From NCBI GenBank assembly GCA_010909165.1, contig VJWM01000135.1, forward strand, positions 186,001-250,000: a stretch of DNA of 64,000 bases, read 5' to 3'. This document shows positions 1 to 11,757 of this stretch, in pieces. Every line of letters begins with the position of its first letter. Within the stretch, counting starts at the first letter, position 1. Below the pieces are notes generated by a model. That model had not been told where the DNA came from, did no database searches, and saw only the letters and a list, made by a program, of their open reading frames with translations. Source of the stretch: Anthoceros angustus. Its lineage: Eukaryota > Streptophyta > Anthocerotopsida > Anthocerotales > Anthocerotaceae. The position numbers and the translations under genes are program-made.

Positions 1-3000
1 AGCACCTTGAATATCCCCTGCATACAGATTTCACCTCAGAGAACCTGGCAGATCTATCTCCTCTATTTCACCCAATACAGATTGGAGCAACAGTAAAGCC
101 CATCTAAGTGAGATTCTGTAAAAGAGTTACCTTGATGCTTCGTCCATTCAGACATAACAAACGCCAGTGAATTGTCAAAGCCTTTAGCAGGAACACTGAC
201 AAGCAAGTCGATAAATTGCTCCACATTTGGTGCACTCATATGTATCTGCTTCCATGTGACAAGTGTGAACATGAGCCTGCCAACAGATTGAACTAGATGG
301 CACTGTGTAGCCTTGTCCCCAAGCAGAATTAATGCTTCTCTCTCGCACGTTGGGGCTTACCAGCCTGGCAAATACTAACAGCAATGAGCTCTTCAGGCCC
401 ACGAGTTGAGCAGTCTCCATACGTGCTACAAGAGCGGAGATCAGCTCCCGAACATGAGGCGCCATTTGAGCAGAGAGGTGCTGTACAAGGGACGTTACCA
501 AACTTCCAACAAAAAGCGATGCTGAGTTCTCCATCTCTGGATTCAGTAACCTGTCAACCCCACCAAACTTTGAGATTACTAGTAGGTGTCATAGTATCAC
601 TCCGACACCGGCAGGAACATATGTAAAGCACAGACACCTAGCAGCGGCATCCAAAAGAAGCCTCATGGACCGATCAGCATCCCCACTCCAACCCAGCAAA
701 GCTTCTCTGCCACCATTGATGAACGCAGCAAGACACTCCGTGGCATTCTGCAGAAATTCCCTGAAATCCCATTAGTCATCAAAAGTTGCCTGCTAGCTCA
801 GCACGCTTTCCCATCCAAGCAAGTCATCATCACATGCTTAGCCCCTGCAAGTAGATAAAAATGTACTATCATCCATGATCTTTATGAGAAACAAAGAAGC
901 TGAAGCTCATTACCTGTATCACTGAATGGTCATCGCTAACCACAACAAGATTGCAGATAGCAGGAAATGTTGCATCATGCACAGCCCGGATGATCTCAAG
1001 TGGTGCATCCTGCAGCGAAACGATCATGCATACTTACACGTCTGAGCTTTTGACATGATCCCTTCGGATCATTTCCCACAATGACCAGCTGTCTACACAG
1101 AGAGAACCATCTGAAGCACCCTGCCTAACAGTGGAGTGCTGGGTGCAGAGTCAAGAAACAAGGCACGGCTGTTCATACCTTCAAAAGCATTGTTATCAAG
1201 TCCAATGCTCCTGCTACCAAGCCTTCGGATGAAGGTCGGGGCTGTCCCGGAATTCAAACACAAGGTGAGTAAATACTACAACCACAGCACAATATGGGGG
1301 CAGACCATGGCATGGAAGCAGGAAGAGAATGGGAAGCAACCCACATTGGCCAGAACGGGAGACAGGACAAGCAATGCACGATGTGTCAGAGGCTCCCGAC
1401 ATCCAGGAACTTGACTAATACCCTGAATTCACAACAATGAACTTCAGTCTGTCTTCAAATGATTAAGCAATACGCTGAGAAGACATTTCAATGGCCAGAC
1501 GACCTCAAGTATCTCCAATGCATCAATAGAAATCACTGGATCTTGAACATTTTGTGCCCAAATATTGAGAACCAAAGGTGAAATTATGGATTCCACAGCT
1601 GCTGTTGCCTGCTCATCTGCATAGGTTTTCATGGACAAGTGCTACAATTCAGCTGAAGTCAAACAAAGATTGTCATGAAAGCCTGTTGTGAACAGAGTAA
1701 CAACACACCTACACTCACAGCACACTGTAAGGTCTCCAGCACCAAGTGCAGAGTTTCATCTGATGCCTGCGCGGCACAGACACGATCAGCATAGTCATGT
1801 GCTAAACACGATGCGCGATCCAAATTGCCTAGGAAGTGGAGATCCTATCTCTTATACCAACTTGTACATCACCCTGCTCTATATATAACCTAGCCAGAAG
1901 AGACAGACGTACGTAGCTGCAGTGTTCCTGTCGTAGAAGACAAAAAGCTTAAAGATAGGCTGACTGACCTGTTGCAAAAGTTTTCCAAGAGCATTGAACA
2001 CACTCCCCAATTGTGGTCTTAGGAATGCCAACTCAACTCGAGGAAACAATTCTGCTAGAGCTCGACAGGAACCCACCTTGATAGGTGCTGGTCTGCAGGT
2101 ATGACCATGGTCAAGCCGTTTAGCATTGTAAAGACTGATGAGCAAAAAGCATTCAACGCACAAAAACTTACGCTTCAGAGTTTAAACCCTCCATAGCAGA
2201 GAACAGAAACTGTTGAGACCTCTCCACCTTTATCTGTTAGTGAAATTTGGTGAAGATTTGCTGGGGCAGGGTTGAACTCAAACTGCTTCATTGCACATTG
2301 TCTGGAAATCTGTGAGGGAAAACACTTACAAGAGACGCAAATTTTGCGGCTGCCCATAATCCTCGGCCACGAAGAAAGGGGCACTGTGCCATACCTGCAA
2401 AGACGAGGGAGAACATGGCTGTTAGTTGGATCAACATTTACCAGCAATCCGTCACTAGCACGCATCGTGGTCCTATCAATTACATCAATCATTGTAACTC
2501 CAGTTCCAAAGAAGTTGACAACACGACATGTACCCTCCAAACGTGAGTGTTACAGAGTTACAGAGGGTTGAATGTTCAGACGAACCTGCACCTCCTAAGT
2601 CCTCAATGAGAACACTTTCGAGAAATGCTTCCAACTGCAATTCACCAGATCCTGCCTCTTCCTGGACGAACAATGACAAGTTGTCAGCTCCAACAGTGAT
2701 GTAGTTCAACACCGGCCTCCAAAAAAGATATAAGAATCCTTGTGTTCATGCTAAGAATCTACCTGTGCTTCAAGGAGGGCATCTGCAACGCTTCCAAAAG
2801 CCAAAATTGACGCCTCCCTCAACTGTTTCATAAAAATTGATATAAAAAATGGCACACAAGAGGCTGTGAACAAGCTGGCCAGTTGACCTGACTTTGGATC
2901 TGCGTCAGAAGATACTTCACACACCACAAGTGCCCCAAACGCAGGCCCACCAAAATGGTAAAAAAACGACAGGTCTTGAGCACACCTTCCACCAAGCTGT

Positions 3001-5864
3001 CTGCCCCAAAGCCTTAGCTTTGCTAGATTCCTCAAGCCGTTGTTTAACAACATCAGAAATTGATTGTAAAGCTTTCTCACCAAAGGCTTGTACTAGCTCC
3101 TCCAGCAGCAAAATCCCTGATCCATCCTTGCACAGTTGCAAAGTCAGTCAAAACCAACTTTAGTACATCAGTACTGAAACGCATTATGCAGAAGGGCGTG
3201 ACTGTTTAACCTGAAACTCTGCAGCTGTACGTCACATCATCTTCATCTGCCACATACTGATTTGGGTCCGTGGACCAGGTTTGCACCTGCAACCAAAGCA
3301 TCAGGTCAGTTTCTTCCAAGACAGTGAAACAGAACAACAGCAGTGCACAGCTAGGTCTCCAAATGCAATGAGGTGACCACACAGCCCTTGGCCTGATAAT
3401 AGGTGTACTTCCAAGACCAGGCAGATAAAAAATGCCAAGAACTTGCAAAACCTTGCCTGATCCTCAGTCATTTGCATATACCCAATTGTATAGTAAACGA
3501 GGTTGGCAATGTGCTCATATACCACCTGCAACAACAGAATTCTGTCTATGAAACTGTGAATTGCAGGTTATGAAGCGACAGAAAGCAGCCAATGGATCAT
3601 GAAATAAGCCTGAAAATGCCAAATGTCAAATGTGACCCATACCCTGCTAAAACGAGGGCTCCCAACCAAGGCCAGGAGAAACTCAAAAAGCTACATCCAA
3701 GATCAAAAGTCATTTAGACACCAAAGCGTCAAAATCGTGAGGTACAGATGAAATTGAGAGATGCAAAACAGGTATTGTGTGTCCTATCGCCAAAACACGG
3801 CTCCAATCACCTGGATTATTAGAGTCTCTAAGCTCTGATCACTGCCATCTGAATCAGCATCATCTGCAAATGACTCTCTCGCTTGGTGAATGCAGGCTAT
3901 CTCGTAGACCTGAAGGCCCGACACAACAGTCTGCCACAAAGGTCCAAGCACCACTGGACATCACCAGCACACTACATTTAGCCATGTTCCAAGTAATCAG
4001 TTGCATTCATATGTCAACCAATGCACTAGCTTTTACCTGGCAGCTCTGCCGCTGCTAATCTTGGGAAATTGTGCACAATGTGGAGCAGACACTTCAGAGT
4101 CTGCAAAAGAGAGATGCTTTGTTTTAGACGACTGCATACCATTTGAGCAACTGTCGATGCAAGACAGACATTAAAGACATAAAGTACAACTTCACCTCGA
4201 CTCTCAGACACCAATCTTTAGGATCTTCTAGCGGAACCGGTGGAGAGAGGATGAGAGCAAATTGTTCCATCCAAGACTTGAGCATGGGTGCCATTAAATT
4301 CCTCGTTTCTAACTGCAGGACATCAGACATCCTTAAGAGATCCCCAAGCTGCTTTCAACAACTGGATATAGATAACAAGGAAATAAGAATGTGAGATAGC
4401 TAGCAGAGCCCAAGACCTGAGCTTGGAAAGGAAACCAAAACAGACAAACCCCACTAGTGAAAACTCACGATATAAGCCCCACTCATCACCCCAAGAGTAG
4501 CTATGCAGCTGTGAAGGACTATGAGAGCTCGGCGCGTCATCCCAGAGTCATATTCCTGAAGATGTCGAACAAAGATTGTGTCACGTACTTGTCAAATTTC
4601 TAGGGCCTATCCAAAAACAGAGAGAAGACAAAGAAACTCACTTTCGAAGATATTATGTCATAGAGGACAGGAAAGAGAACGGGTACAAGGGAAGGCACTT
4701 GTGAGTCATCCAAATCACAGGCGAATAGAGAAAGACACCTCAGTGCTCCATGGACTGCACAACATGAACACCGGTGCACACTTTGACCAAAGTTTGAAAG
4801 CAATACAATCAAGAACTACAATTTGAACAACTGTAGAAATACAGGAGTTGCCTTGACCACGGCCTGCAAACTTGCATATGAGTGCATTTGCATGTGATCA
4901 AAAGACCCCTGTTTCTGACACACCTCTGTTCTGATCACCTTTGGCACTGATAAACGCCACAAGGTAATGCATAAGATCAGGCCATTCCTCTGGCCAGTCA
5001 TGGACTGCAATAGCAGCAATTGCCATCCCAACTGCGGTTCGTATTTTCCCGGTTGGATCTTCTAAAGCTGGTGGCAGAAGACTACGAATGGCTGCCTGCA
5101 ACACCGGATTTGTCATGGGTAGAGCTGCCTGTTACAATGCTCTGAGGGTCGTATACATTGACTGGCAGCAATGGCAGCAACATTCAGTGGCTTCATCTGA
5201 TGGGGAAGTTGACTGGTAGCAATGGCGGCAATGTTCAGTGGCTTCATCTGATGGGAAAGTGAGCGTACCTTATCCTCAGCTGATGCTACAGGTGGCACAT
5301 AGTTAGTATCATCTTCCTGCCAATGCTGCTTGACGAACTGTTTCAATAGCACTGCAGCTAAGTGGGACAGTTATGGATGCAATGTCATGAAAGTGAGCAC
5401 TCCCTACGGCTTGAAACACTCCCCCAGACAGACATCACATCTGCATCACACAGAAAGACCAACCGGGAACAGCAAGACATAGCACCGTATCTGCGTCTCA
5501 TAAAAGACCTTCTGCCAAGGATATCTGCCTCAGGCCCAATTGTACTTCCTTATTCACAGTGACTTTGGCAAGGGCCACTCCATAACCTGAGACAAAGCCA
5601 AGCAACTCCTCAAAGCCAAGGATAAAAAAGTTACTGTATCACCCTGGACTGTCCGGGGTCCAGGATGATACAGTGAGCAGAAAGCCTAAGAGCCTGTGCT
5701 GTATCTCAGCAGGAGATGATCCACAAGATCACACCTGGCTGCGTCGCTGCTTGCTTCAGCGCTTCCTCAGCAGCCCATCGTGTCTCCAAGCCGGGGTCCA
5801 GGGAGGCACTGAGGCAGTTTATCAGCCACAACTGGCCTTCATCCACATTGACAAGAGTATTCAT
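1..5864 (-). CDS. IPO9: Importin-9-like karyopherin beta (5' two thirds visible, runs off left edge)
   Basis: Nuclear import receptor of the importin-9 (HEAT-repeat karyopherin) family; the family carries histones, ribosomal proteins and actin through nuclear pores with Ran. First exons read cleanly: exon 1 5864-5735 (starts MNTLVNVDEGQLWLINCL), exon 2 5586-5525 (ends LGLRQ), exon 3 5361-5269 (starts LAAVLLKQFVKQHW), exon 4 from 5095 (AAIRSLLPPALEDP then KIRTAVGMAIAAIA and DWPEEWPDL). This is the expected N-terminal importin order. Exons 1+2 give 64 whole codons and exon 3 gives 31. Later exons are scattered to position 1, e.g. 534-364 (LVTSLVQHLSAQMAPHVREL) and about 243-143 (PNVEQFIDLLVSVPAKGFDN); I did not resolve every boundary between 4.9 kb and the edge. 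The C-terminus lies outside the window. Intron 2 is a U12-type AT-AC intron. Family call is strong; orthology is inferred. Confidence 0.88.
5158..5261. repeat. Two-copy 52-bp tandem duplication in importin-9 intron 3
   Basis: Two head-to-tail copies (about 5158-5209 and 5210-5261) share the blocks TGACTGG(C/T)AGCAATGGC and TTCAGTGGCTTCATCTGATGGG with only a few substitutions. They lie wholly within the intron next to the exon-3 donor, so they do not change the protein. Confidence 0.8.
5362..5524 (-). other. U12-type AT-AC intron in the importin-9 gene
   Basis: The upstream exon ends ...CTG AGG CAG and the intron opens with ATATCCTT, the textbook U12 5' splice site. The intron closes TGTCCCAC just before TTA GCT GCA GTG, and a branch-site-like TCCATAAC (one change from TCCTTAAC) sits at 5377-5370, about 10 nt from the acceptor. 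Splicing AT to AC keeps the frame and gives LGLRQ-LAAVLLKQF, as expected for this family. Using a GT donor further in would insert extra residues and lose the conserved leucine. Confidence 0.85.
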
Positions 5865-6737
5865 TGTCCCTCTCTGACTCTCCGCTTCACCCTGTGCAGC
5901 GAGTCAAGGTCCCGCTTCTACAAATTTGAGCTAACATAATCGGCCCCGACACTACGAAGACACCCCTCACCACTCTAGCCTGGGCGGGCGATCAATTTCA
6001 CACCAGCAGCAAATCCTCCTCCTAAAATCACTGTGCACCCAATCCAGCCCAAGACCGACGCAGCTGGATTCCACGAATTACAAGAATCCCCTCAATTCCA
6101 ACGCCTGAGGCGCAGAAGCAATCCTCGTAACGTCCAGAAATTTCCGACCGCTTGCAGCAAGAATTGATCGCCCACGAAGTGACACCGAGCTCCGGCGATC
6201 TTGCATTTAGCGCTCGCCTACGACCACGACTGGATGGCCATCGATGAAGTTGCGAACGCTTAAACCCCAGGCTGGAGCGAGGGAAGAGTGGCGGCGCAAC
6301 TGGCGCATTCCGCCGCCCGCTTGCGCCCGAGGTTGTTACCCGGCGGAACCCGGGCGAGCCTCGCGGGCTGTCCTGCATCCCCTTTCGCCAGACCAGCGTC
6401 CCCGTTTTGCCGCAAGAATTGCGTCTTTTCAGCTTCCGGGGAATGAACCGTTGGGCAGGGACAATGTGAAACACGGGTCCGGTTACCGAAACCCCTGGTT
6501 GCAGCTCCGCAGGCAAGCAACCACGCTATGCGGTGCCAAACGGTGAGAGGATCCGCGTTGGAAAGCGGGCCCGTGTAGAGCTGTCGCCTGGCCTGACGCG
6601 CGTAGCCCGCAGAGATCGAGGCGGGGAACGCTGCGCAGGTTTTCGCGCTGCCGGTGCCGCGATTTCTGAGTCGTGCATGCTAGTGTGATTCAGCTGACAG
6701 TGCTCATCGGCCCGTGGAAGCAGAGGCGGCGAGCAAA

Positions 6738-7966
6738 ATGCAGTGCTTTCGCAACATGTTGCGCGATTTGCAGGTCCTGCGATCCATATGGTTTGCCAAA
6801 ATCGAAGGGGAGTCGCACAAGGAGCGGCTGGAGTCGTTCTACGGGCCTCAAGCGGACGCCTGTGAGTGCCTGCCTGATCACGGCCGCGGCCTGGTGCGAT
6901 TCGCATGATTTTGGCAGGGTTTTGATGGAGTTTTGGATTGCCGTGCAGACGATCACTTCAGGTCTAGGTTTCTCCATGGCAGGACTGGCCTGCTCAAGTC
7001 CTGCGCTCTCCGGTTGCAGGCGCTGGCTGACCGAGGGGGCCTGGTTTGGGTGGACCTCGGCGGCGGCACGGCTGAGAATGTGGAGATGATGGGACGCTAT
7101 TTCGATCTGAACAAGTTCGAGAAGATTTACGTCGTGGACATCTGCGGCCCTCTGTGCGATGTTGCCCGCAGGAAGGCTCAGGTCCGGGGTTGGACCAATG
7201 TGGAGGTTGTGGAGGCGGACGTGTGCTCGTTCGAACCGGAGCTGGGGCCGGCTAAGCTCGTCACTTTCTCCTACTCGCTTTCCAGTTAAGTTGTGATCAC
7301 ATCAGATTCTGTGATGCAAGTCTGTCAATTTGCTTCCTACTCAGTTTCCAGTTATGTTGTCTATGATCAGATTTGCAGAAGCTAGGTCTGCATGTTATGG
7401 AGCTTCGCGAGGAACGTTTCCACCTTGCTTGTCCTCCTTCCTTCCTGCTGACCTGGCCGTTTCTCTGCAGTGATTCCTCCTTTTATGGACGCTGTTGATA
7501 AAGCAGCATCGTACTTGGACCAGGAAGACGGCATCCTTGGAGTTGCAGACTTCTACACTTCGCAGAAGTTCGACTCCGCGGACAGGCAGCACGGCTATCT
7601 CACTCGGTGGTTTTGGAGCACTGTTTTCGACTTGGACGGCATCGACTTAGCTCCTTCTCGGAGGCTTTACCTGGACCATCAGTTTCAGCAAGGCGAGTAA
7701 CTCGAACCTCACTCAACTCCTTCACTCACTCACTCATTTCCTTCCCTTTCTCGGTGGATCGTCTCCATCCACCTGGTCACCTTCCCTGTTGCTCGTGTGC
7801 TTCTGGACTGTGACCCGACCTCATCACCTTCTCCCGCACTGCAGTGTACGAGAGCAACTCTTCCGGCGGCATCCCTTATGTGCCGCTGCTGAAGGTGCCC
7901 TACTACATCTGGCTGGGCAAGAAAAGGTCGGCCACTGTGATGAACGGCAGCGGCAATCATCTGTAG
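6738..7966 (+). CDS. BtaB-like betaine-lipid methyltransferase (stand-alone BtaB half of BTA1)
   Basis: SAM-dependent methyltransferase resembling the BtaB part of betaine lipid synthase BTA1, which N-methylates diacylglyceryl-homoserine to DGTS. Four exons: 6738-6861, 6949-7284, 7471-7692, 7845-7966; 267 aa. Visible: SHKERLESFYGPQADAYDHF, a SAM-binding motif I VWVDLGGGTAENVEMM, acidic motif IYVVDICGPLC, VVEADVCSFEP, SYSLSMIPPF and C-terminal GGIPYVPLLKVPYYIWLG. Intron 3 uses a GC donor (G|GCGAGT). The open frame extends upstream to 6714 but that triplet is GTG, so I take the ATG at 6738; an upstream 5' exon is possible. No BtaA (aminocarboxypropyl transferase) domain is seen on either side, whereas eukaryotic BTA1 usually carries both. 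It could be a separate DGTS-pathway subunit or an orphan methyltransferase. Confidence 0.78.
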
Positions 7967-9069
7967 AGGTCAAATCGGCGAGGCAGTGTGCACCACTTCC
8001 GGCCACCCCTCCACTCCACCGCACAGTGCACTGAGATGCGAGGGAGACTGCCACTGCCTAGGCAATCCGACACGATCTGCGGTAACCGGACTCACAGCAG
8101 GCACTCGGACGCAGGTAGCGGGGTAGGCGGCCTGTCGGCGTGGAGAGCGGAGAACCACTTGTTTCTTCACGTCCTGCTGCAGAGGGTTGTTTTACTTTGC
8201 CCCAGCTGCCACAAGAGATGCCGGGAGCAAGGGGAGCAGCAGTGCAGTAAGTAGCCATGCTATGATCCCCCCCGTTGTGCGCACTGCTGTTTATGCGCCT
8301 TCGCTCACGGCGATGGCATGCCGCGTGCAAGAGGGATGGTAGGTGAAGTTTGTAATGGGAATTGGGATTGGGATAGGGATGAGAGTATGTTTTGCATCCG
8401 TAGACTATGTTATGTACATACATATGTTCATGCGCAGTACGGGTGTAACGGTGCAGCACTCGTACCGGTCAACGCCAACAGGATGCCGGGTACCTAAGCG
8501 GCGAAACGGAGAAACGAGAGGCATGCGCGCGAGAGCGAGAGCCAGGGGGGTTGGGAAGCCACTTGTAAAAACGGCGCAGGAGCAGGTTTTGCGGCTCGGG
8601 AGCTCATCCCATGGAATACTGGCGGGCCAATCATGTCCAGGCGAGGTATGCATGGCTGCATTTAACGTTGCTTGGTATATTTTATGAATGAGCAGGTTAG
8701 AATTGGTGACCTGTGATGGTGGTGGGCCCGTGGTGGTGGTGGGGCCTGCAGTGTGCTTGCGCCGGGAAGGGGTTTCGCCCGCCTCGTCGGCAGGAGGAGG
8801 GGAGACGGCGAGTAGATATCGAGGAAGAAGCAGAAGCGGAAGAACGGGAGAGCGGGGACGGAGGCAAGAGAGTCCGGCAGGAAGACGAGCTCGAGGCGTG
8901 ACCAGATCCGATCGGGAAAAGGCGAGGTGGAGCAATCGCGTCGGCTCGGCAGGGGAGGGAGGCGGGAGGGAGGGGTGGAGTGGCCCGGCCTGGCCTGTGA
9001 TTGGGCGGGTGGGCGGTGCGGAATTGCAGTGTGGTGAAGAGGAGCTGGAGCCTGCCAGGTCCTCGGGCC

Positions 9070-10980
9070 ATGGCACATTGGAGCCCCGCGGCAGCTGTAG
9101 CGTCCTATCAGCGCTTCATCGGGCCCTCCTCCGTCTCGCTCTCCGCCTCCCACGTCTCCGGATTCTCGCTCGCCTCCGCGCTCCGCAGCTCGGTGGGCCT
9201 CTTCCCCCAGCCTCGTGTTGAGCCAGCCGCATTTTGGCCTGGAATGCGGGGTGCGGGATGGAGGGAGATGGTGGCGTGTGTGTGGGGTGTGACAATTTTG
9301 CCCATCCCGTGGTTCTTGTCCCTGTGGGTCGGTGGAGTGGGACTGTGGGTTTTGGGGGTTGCTGTCCGTGTTTCGAGACCATTACCTCTGCACTTGTAGG
9401 CTGAGTGAGCCGAGGTGTTGTCGGTAGCAGCGTAACGCCTTGGCTGTTTGAAGAGATTGCGTCTTGGCTATGTCGGTTTGATTTTGTTGTTTGCCTGTCA
9501 TGCCTTTCTTTCTCACCCCGTCCCCTCGTGGGTGAGCCTCTCCCGGCCTATGCTCTTGGTGGGACAGGGGGTCGAAAGAATCCGGCCACAAGTCTATGAT
9601 GATGGCTAGGGTGTTGCAAGGCTGTAGGTGATGTGCGCTGCAGCTCGCAGTTCTGATCCATGGCAATGGCGCTGTTGCTTAATTTCGTTCTTCTCGGGTG
9701 TACAAGATAGGGTTCATCCAGCCAGGATTGTCCCGAATTACGTACCTACCTTGCAGGAGGTTGATGTTGGCTGTTCCGCATTTTTGCAGTTGGTGAGCTT
9801 CACTGCTGCCAGCGTGGTGGCACAACAGGGTTCAATGAACTTTCCACCTGCTCAGGTTCCTGATCAGTAAGCTGTCTGAACTTGGCCCCGTTCCGTTCTT
9901 TGTCCTTCTCTTTATGTTGGCTCTTTTCTAGCTGAAGGGCATGTTGATGCATGGGCGGAGTATCCAATTGGATGAAAGGACTCGGTGGGGGTGCGGCTCG
10001 TAACGTTGCTTATGTAACTTTGTCGTCTTGTTGCCTTGTCAACTTCAGACCTAGCCCATGGAGGTTTGTACGGTGGCGTAAAGCACAGGAAAGGCAAAAA
10101 CCTGTCGCGCCCTCTAAGAAATGTACGTCTGTGCTTTGTTTCCAAAGCCACTGTCTAGAGTCGTGTACTTTCCCTCTCTTCCCCTGCACACATCTCTGTA
10201 TGGAGAAAAAGTTGAGCGTTTGCACGTTGATGGTGGTGTGCAGCTGAACAGAAGCAAGGGAACTTTGTGTACAAAGTCGTCCCTGGTGAAGATCTTGCGG
10301 ATGTTGCGGCTAAGTTCAACACTTATGTTGAGGTCCTCTTGGAGGTATGGCCCACAGTTTGCGTCCTGTGGTGATTCTTACTTCAGCAGAAGGATGCTGA
10401 ACGTCCTGTGTGCATGACTGCAGGCAAACCGTATTCTCAATCCAGAAAATGTTGCGCCTGGCCAGCTTCTTTGGGTTCCTCTGACCTATCAGATTAAATG
10501 GGTAAGTAAGACAGGCCGACTTGCACCGGAATTCTCGTCAAACTGCATCTTGCCTGCAGTGCCCATGGATCTCACATCACCTTCTTCCTTGCAGGGAGAT
10601 ACCCTATGGTCTCTGTCCCGAAGATTTGGAGTACAGATCGAAACAATTCAGGCAGCTAACGGCATCCAAGACAGGAACTTGATATTCGCTGGTAAGGGAG
10701 GGCGCTGTTATCCTAGTCAGTCCATTCAGCATTCTCCTGACTTCGCATGGGTCATCAGCATGCATCCCCCTAGATCATACCCAGAATCTGAAATTTCTCA
10801 TGGCATCTGGTGGCAGGTGACATTATGGTTATCCCAGACGAGCCACTGGCCGCCTATTGATGCCCGGCTCCTCGTCTTGATTCTAACATGATTGCTATTT
10901 GGCTATGGCATCATGTGGCAGGTGATATCATCGTCATCCCAGACGAGGCCCACATTGACGAGGTTGGGATGATCGATTAG
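9070..10980 (+). CDS. LysM-domain protein, probably plastid-targeted, with alternative last exons
   Basis: Multi-exon protein with LysM (carbohydrate/peptidoglycan-binding) repeats. An N-terminal exon from ATG 9070 is Ser/Ala-rich (MAHWSPAAAVASYQRFIG), compatible with an organelle transit peptide. After a poorly resolved middle (9.3-10.0 kb), exons read in order: ...QKPVAPSKK (ending about 10119, donor GTACGT), EQKQGNFVYKVVPGEDLADV... to EVLLE (about 10242-10344), ANRILNPENVAPGQLLWVPL (about 10424-10500), then GDTLWSLSRRFGVQIETIQA to FAG (10594-10691). Two LysM units are visible, one beginning FVYKVVPGEDL and one GDTLWSL. The last exon exists twice (10817-10860 and 10922-10980). Many bryophyte plastids keep a peptidoglycan layer, so a wall-related plastid role is a possible inference only. 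Exon limits before 10.2 kb are uncertain. Confidence 0.65.
10817..10860 (+). other. Upstream copy of duplicated terminal exon of the LysM gene
   Basis: After acceptor TGGCAG this exon joins in frame to ...FAG and encodes DIMVIPDEPLAAY then TGA. A closely similar copy lies 105 bp downstream. Confidence 0.7.
10922..10980 (+). other. Downstream copy of duplicated terminal exon of the LysM gene
   Basis: After acceptor GTGGCAG this exon joins in the same phase and encodes DIIVIPDEAHIDEVGMID then TAG. The flank (TGGCATCATGTGGCAG) matches that of the upstream copy (TGGCATCTGGTGGCAG), showing that acceptor and exon were duplicated together. Confidence 0.7.
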
Positions 10981-11757
10981 AACTACAGACAGGGTGGGGT
11001 ACAAGTTGCTTGCCCTTTGTACATTCCGATCGTGCCACATCCACCGACACCTAGCTACTCCCCAGTTCCCATTCCCCGCAGATTGCAAACCACGTTTTGA
11101 GTGTCCAGCTGCGAACCCCATCGATTCTGGTGTTTGTTGTACATGTTCAATCCTCGTAGTCAGTAATTGGATCCCAGTGAAGTAAGCCTTGACAATATCT
11201 TGTTTGAGTCATTGTTGCAAACAATCCGCGTATTGAATTGTAGCACTCCACTGTCCGCTGTGCCGGATGCCTTTACTGATGTGTAATCCATCCGTGCCAC
11301 GAGGCAAGTGTCCAGTAGACTGTTGGCGCGTTGCCCCTGCGTTTCGTCATGCACACATGGAATCCGGAACCCGAGTTAGGCCAGGTGGTTTTGGGTAGCC
11401 TTTCTTTGACGTCCTTCTCCCGGCGACCTTCCTGTCGAGCTTCCTTCTTGCAGCATGCTGCTCCTTTTTTTTTCTTCTTGGCTTCCAAAATCGAGCGAAC
11501 TGCAATGTGCGAGCTGCTGCTCTCTGACATCTCTGGATCGCTTACGCTGGGGAAGCAACAACTGCAATTTCGCTTGCAGGAGCGAGGGTTTTTCTTGGCT
11601 TTGAAAGGATTTTCGTTTCTGCTTGGAGAGCGTCACATTTCTTGATCAGGGAGTGCGGAATCCGCTGACGGGAGTCAAAATTGCGTGCTGAGGAAACGCG
11701 CGGGAAGAGGAGGAGAGGCTGGAGGAGGCGCAGGTGGTGTAGCATTCGGGAATCAGG

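Noticed and set aside
6028..6546. Overlapping 162- and 100-codon frames between importin-9 and the methyltransferase
   Set aside because: Compositionally biased divergent promoter region; no conserved motif and no splice link to either gene.
8405..9221. Long frames on both strands around 8.4-9.2 kb
   Set aside because: Low-complexity Arg/Gly or Ser/Pro sequence from a GC-rich promoter region; no family features. Only the LysM start at 9070 is supported.
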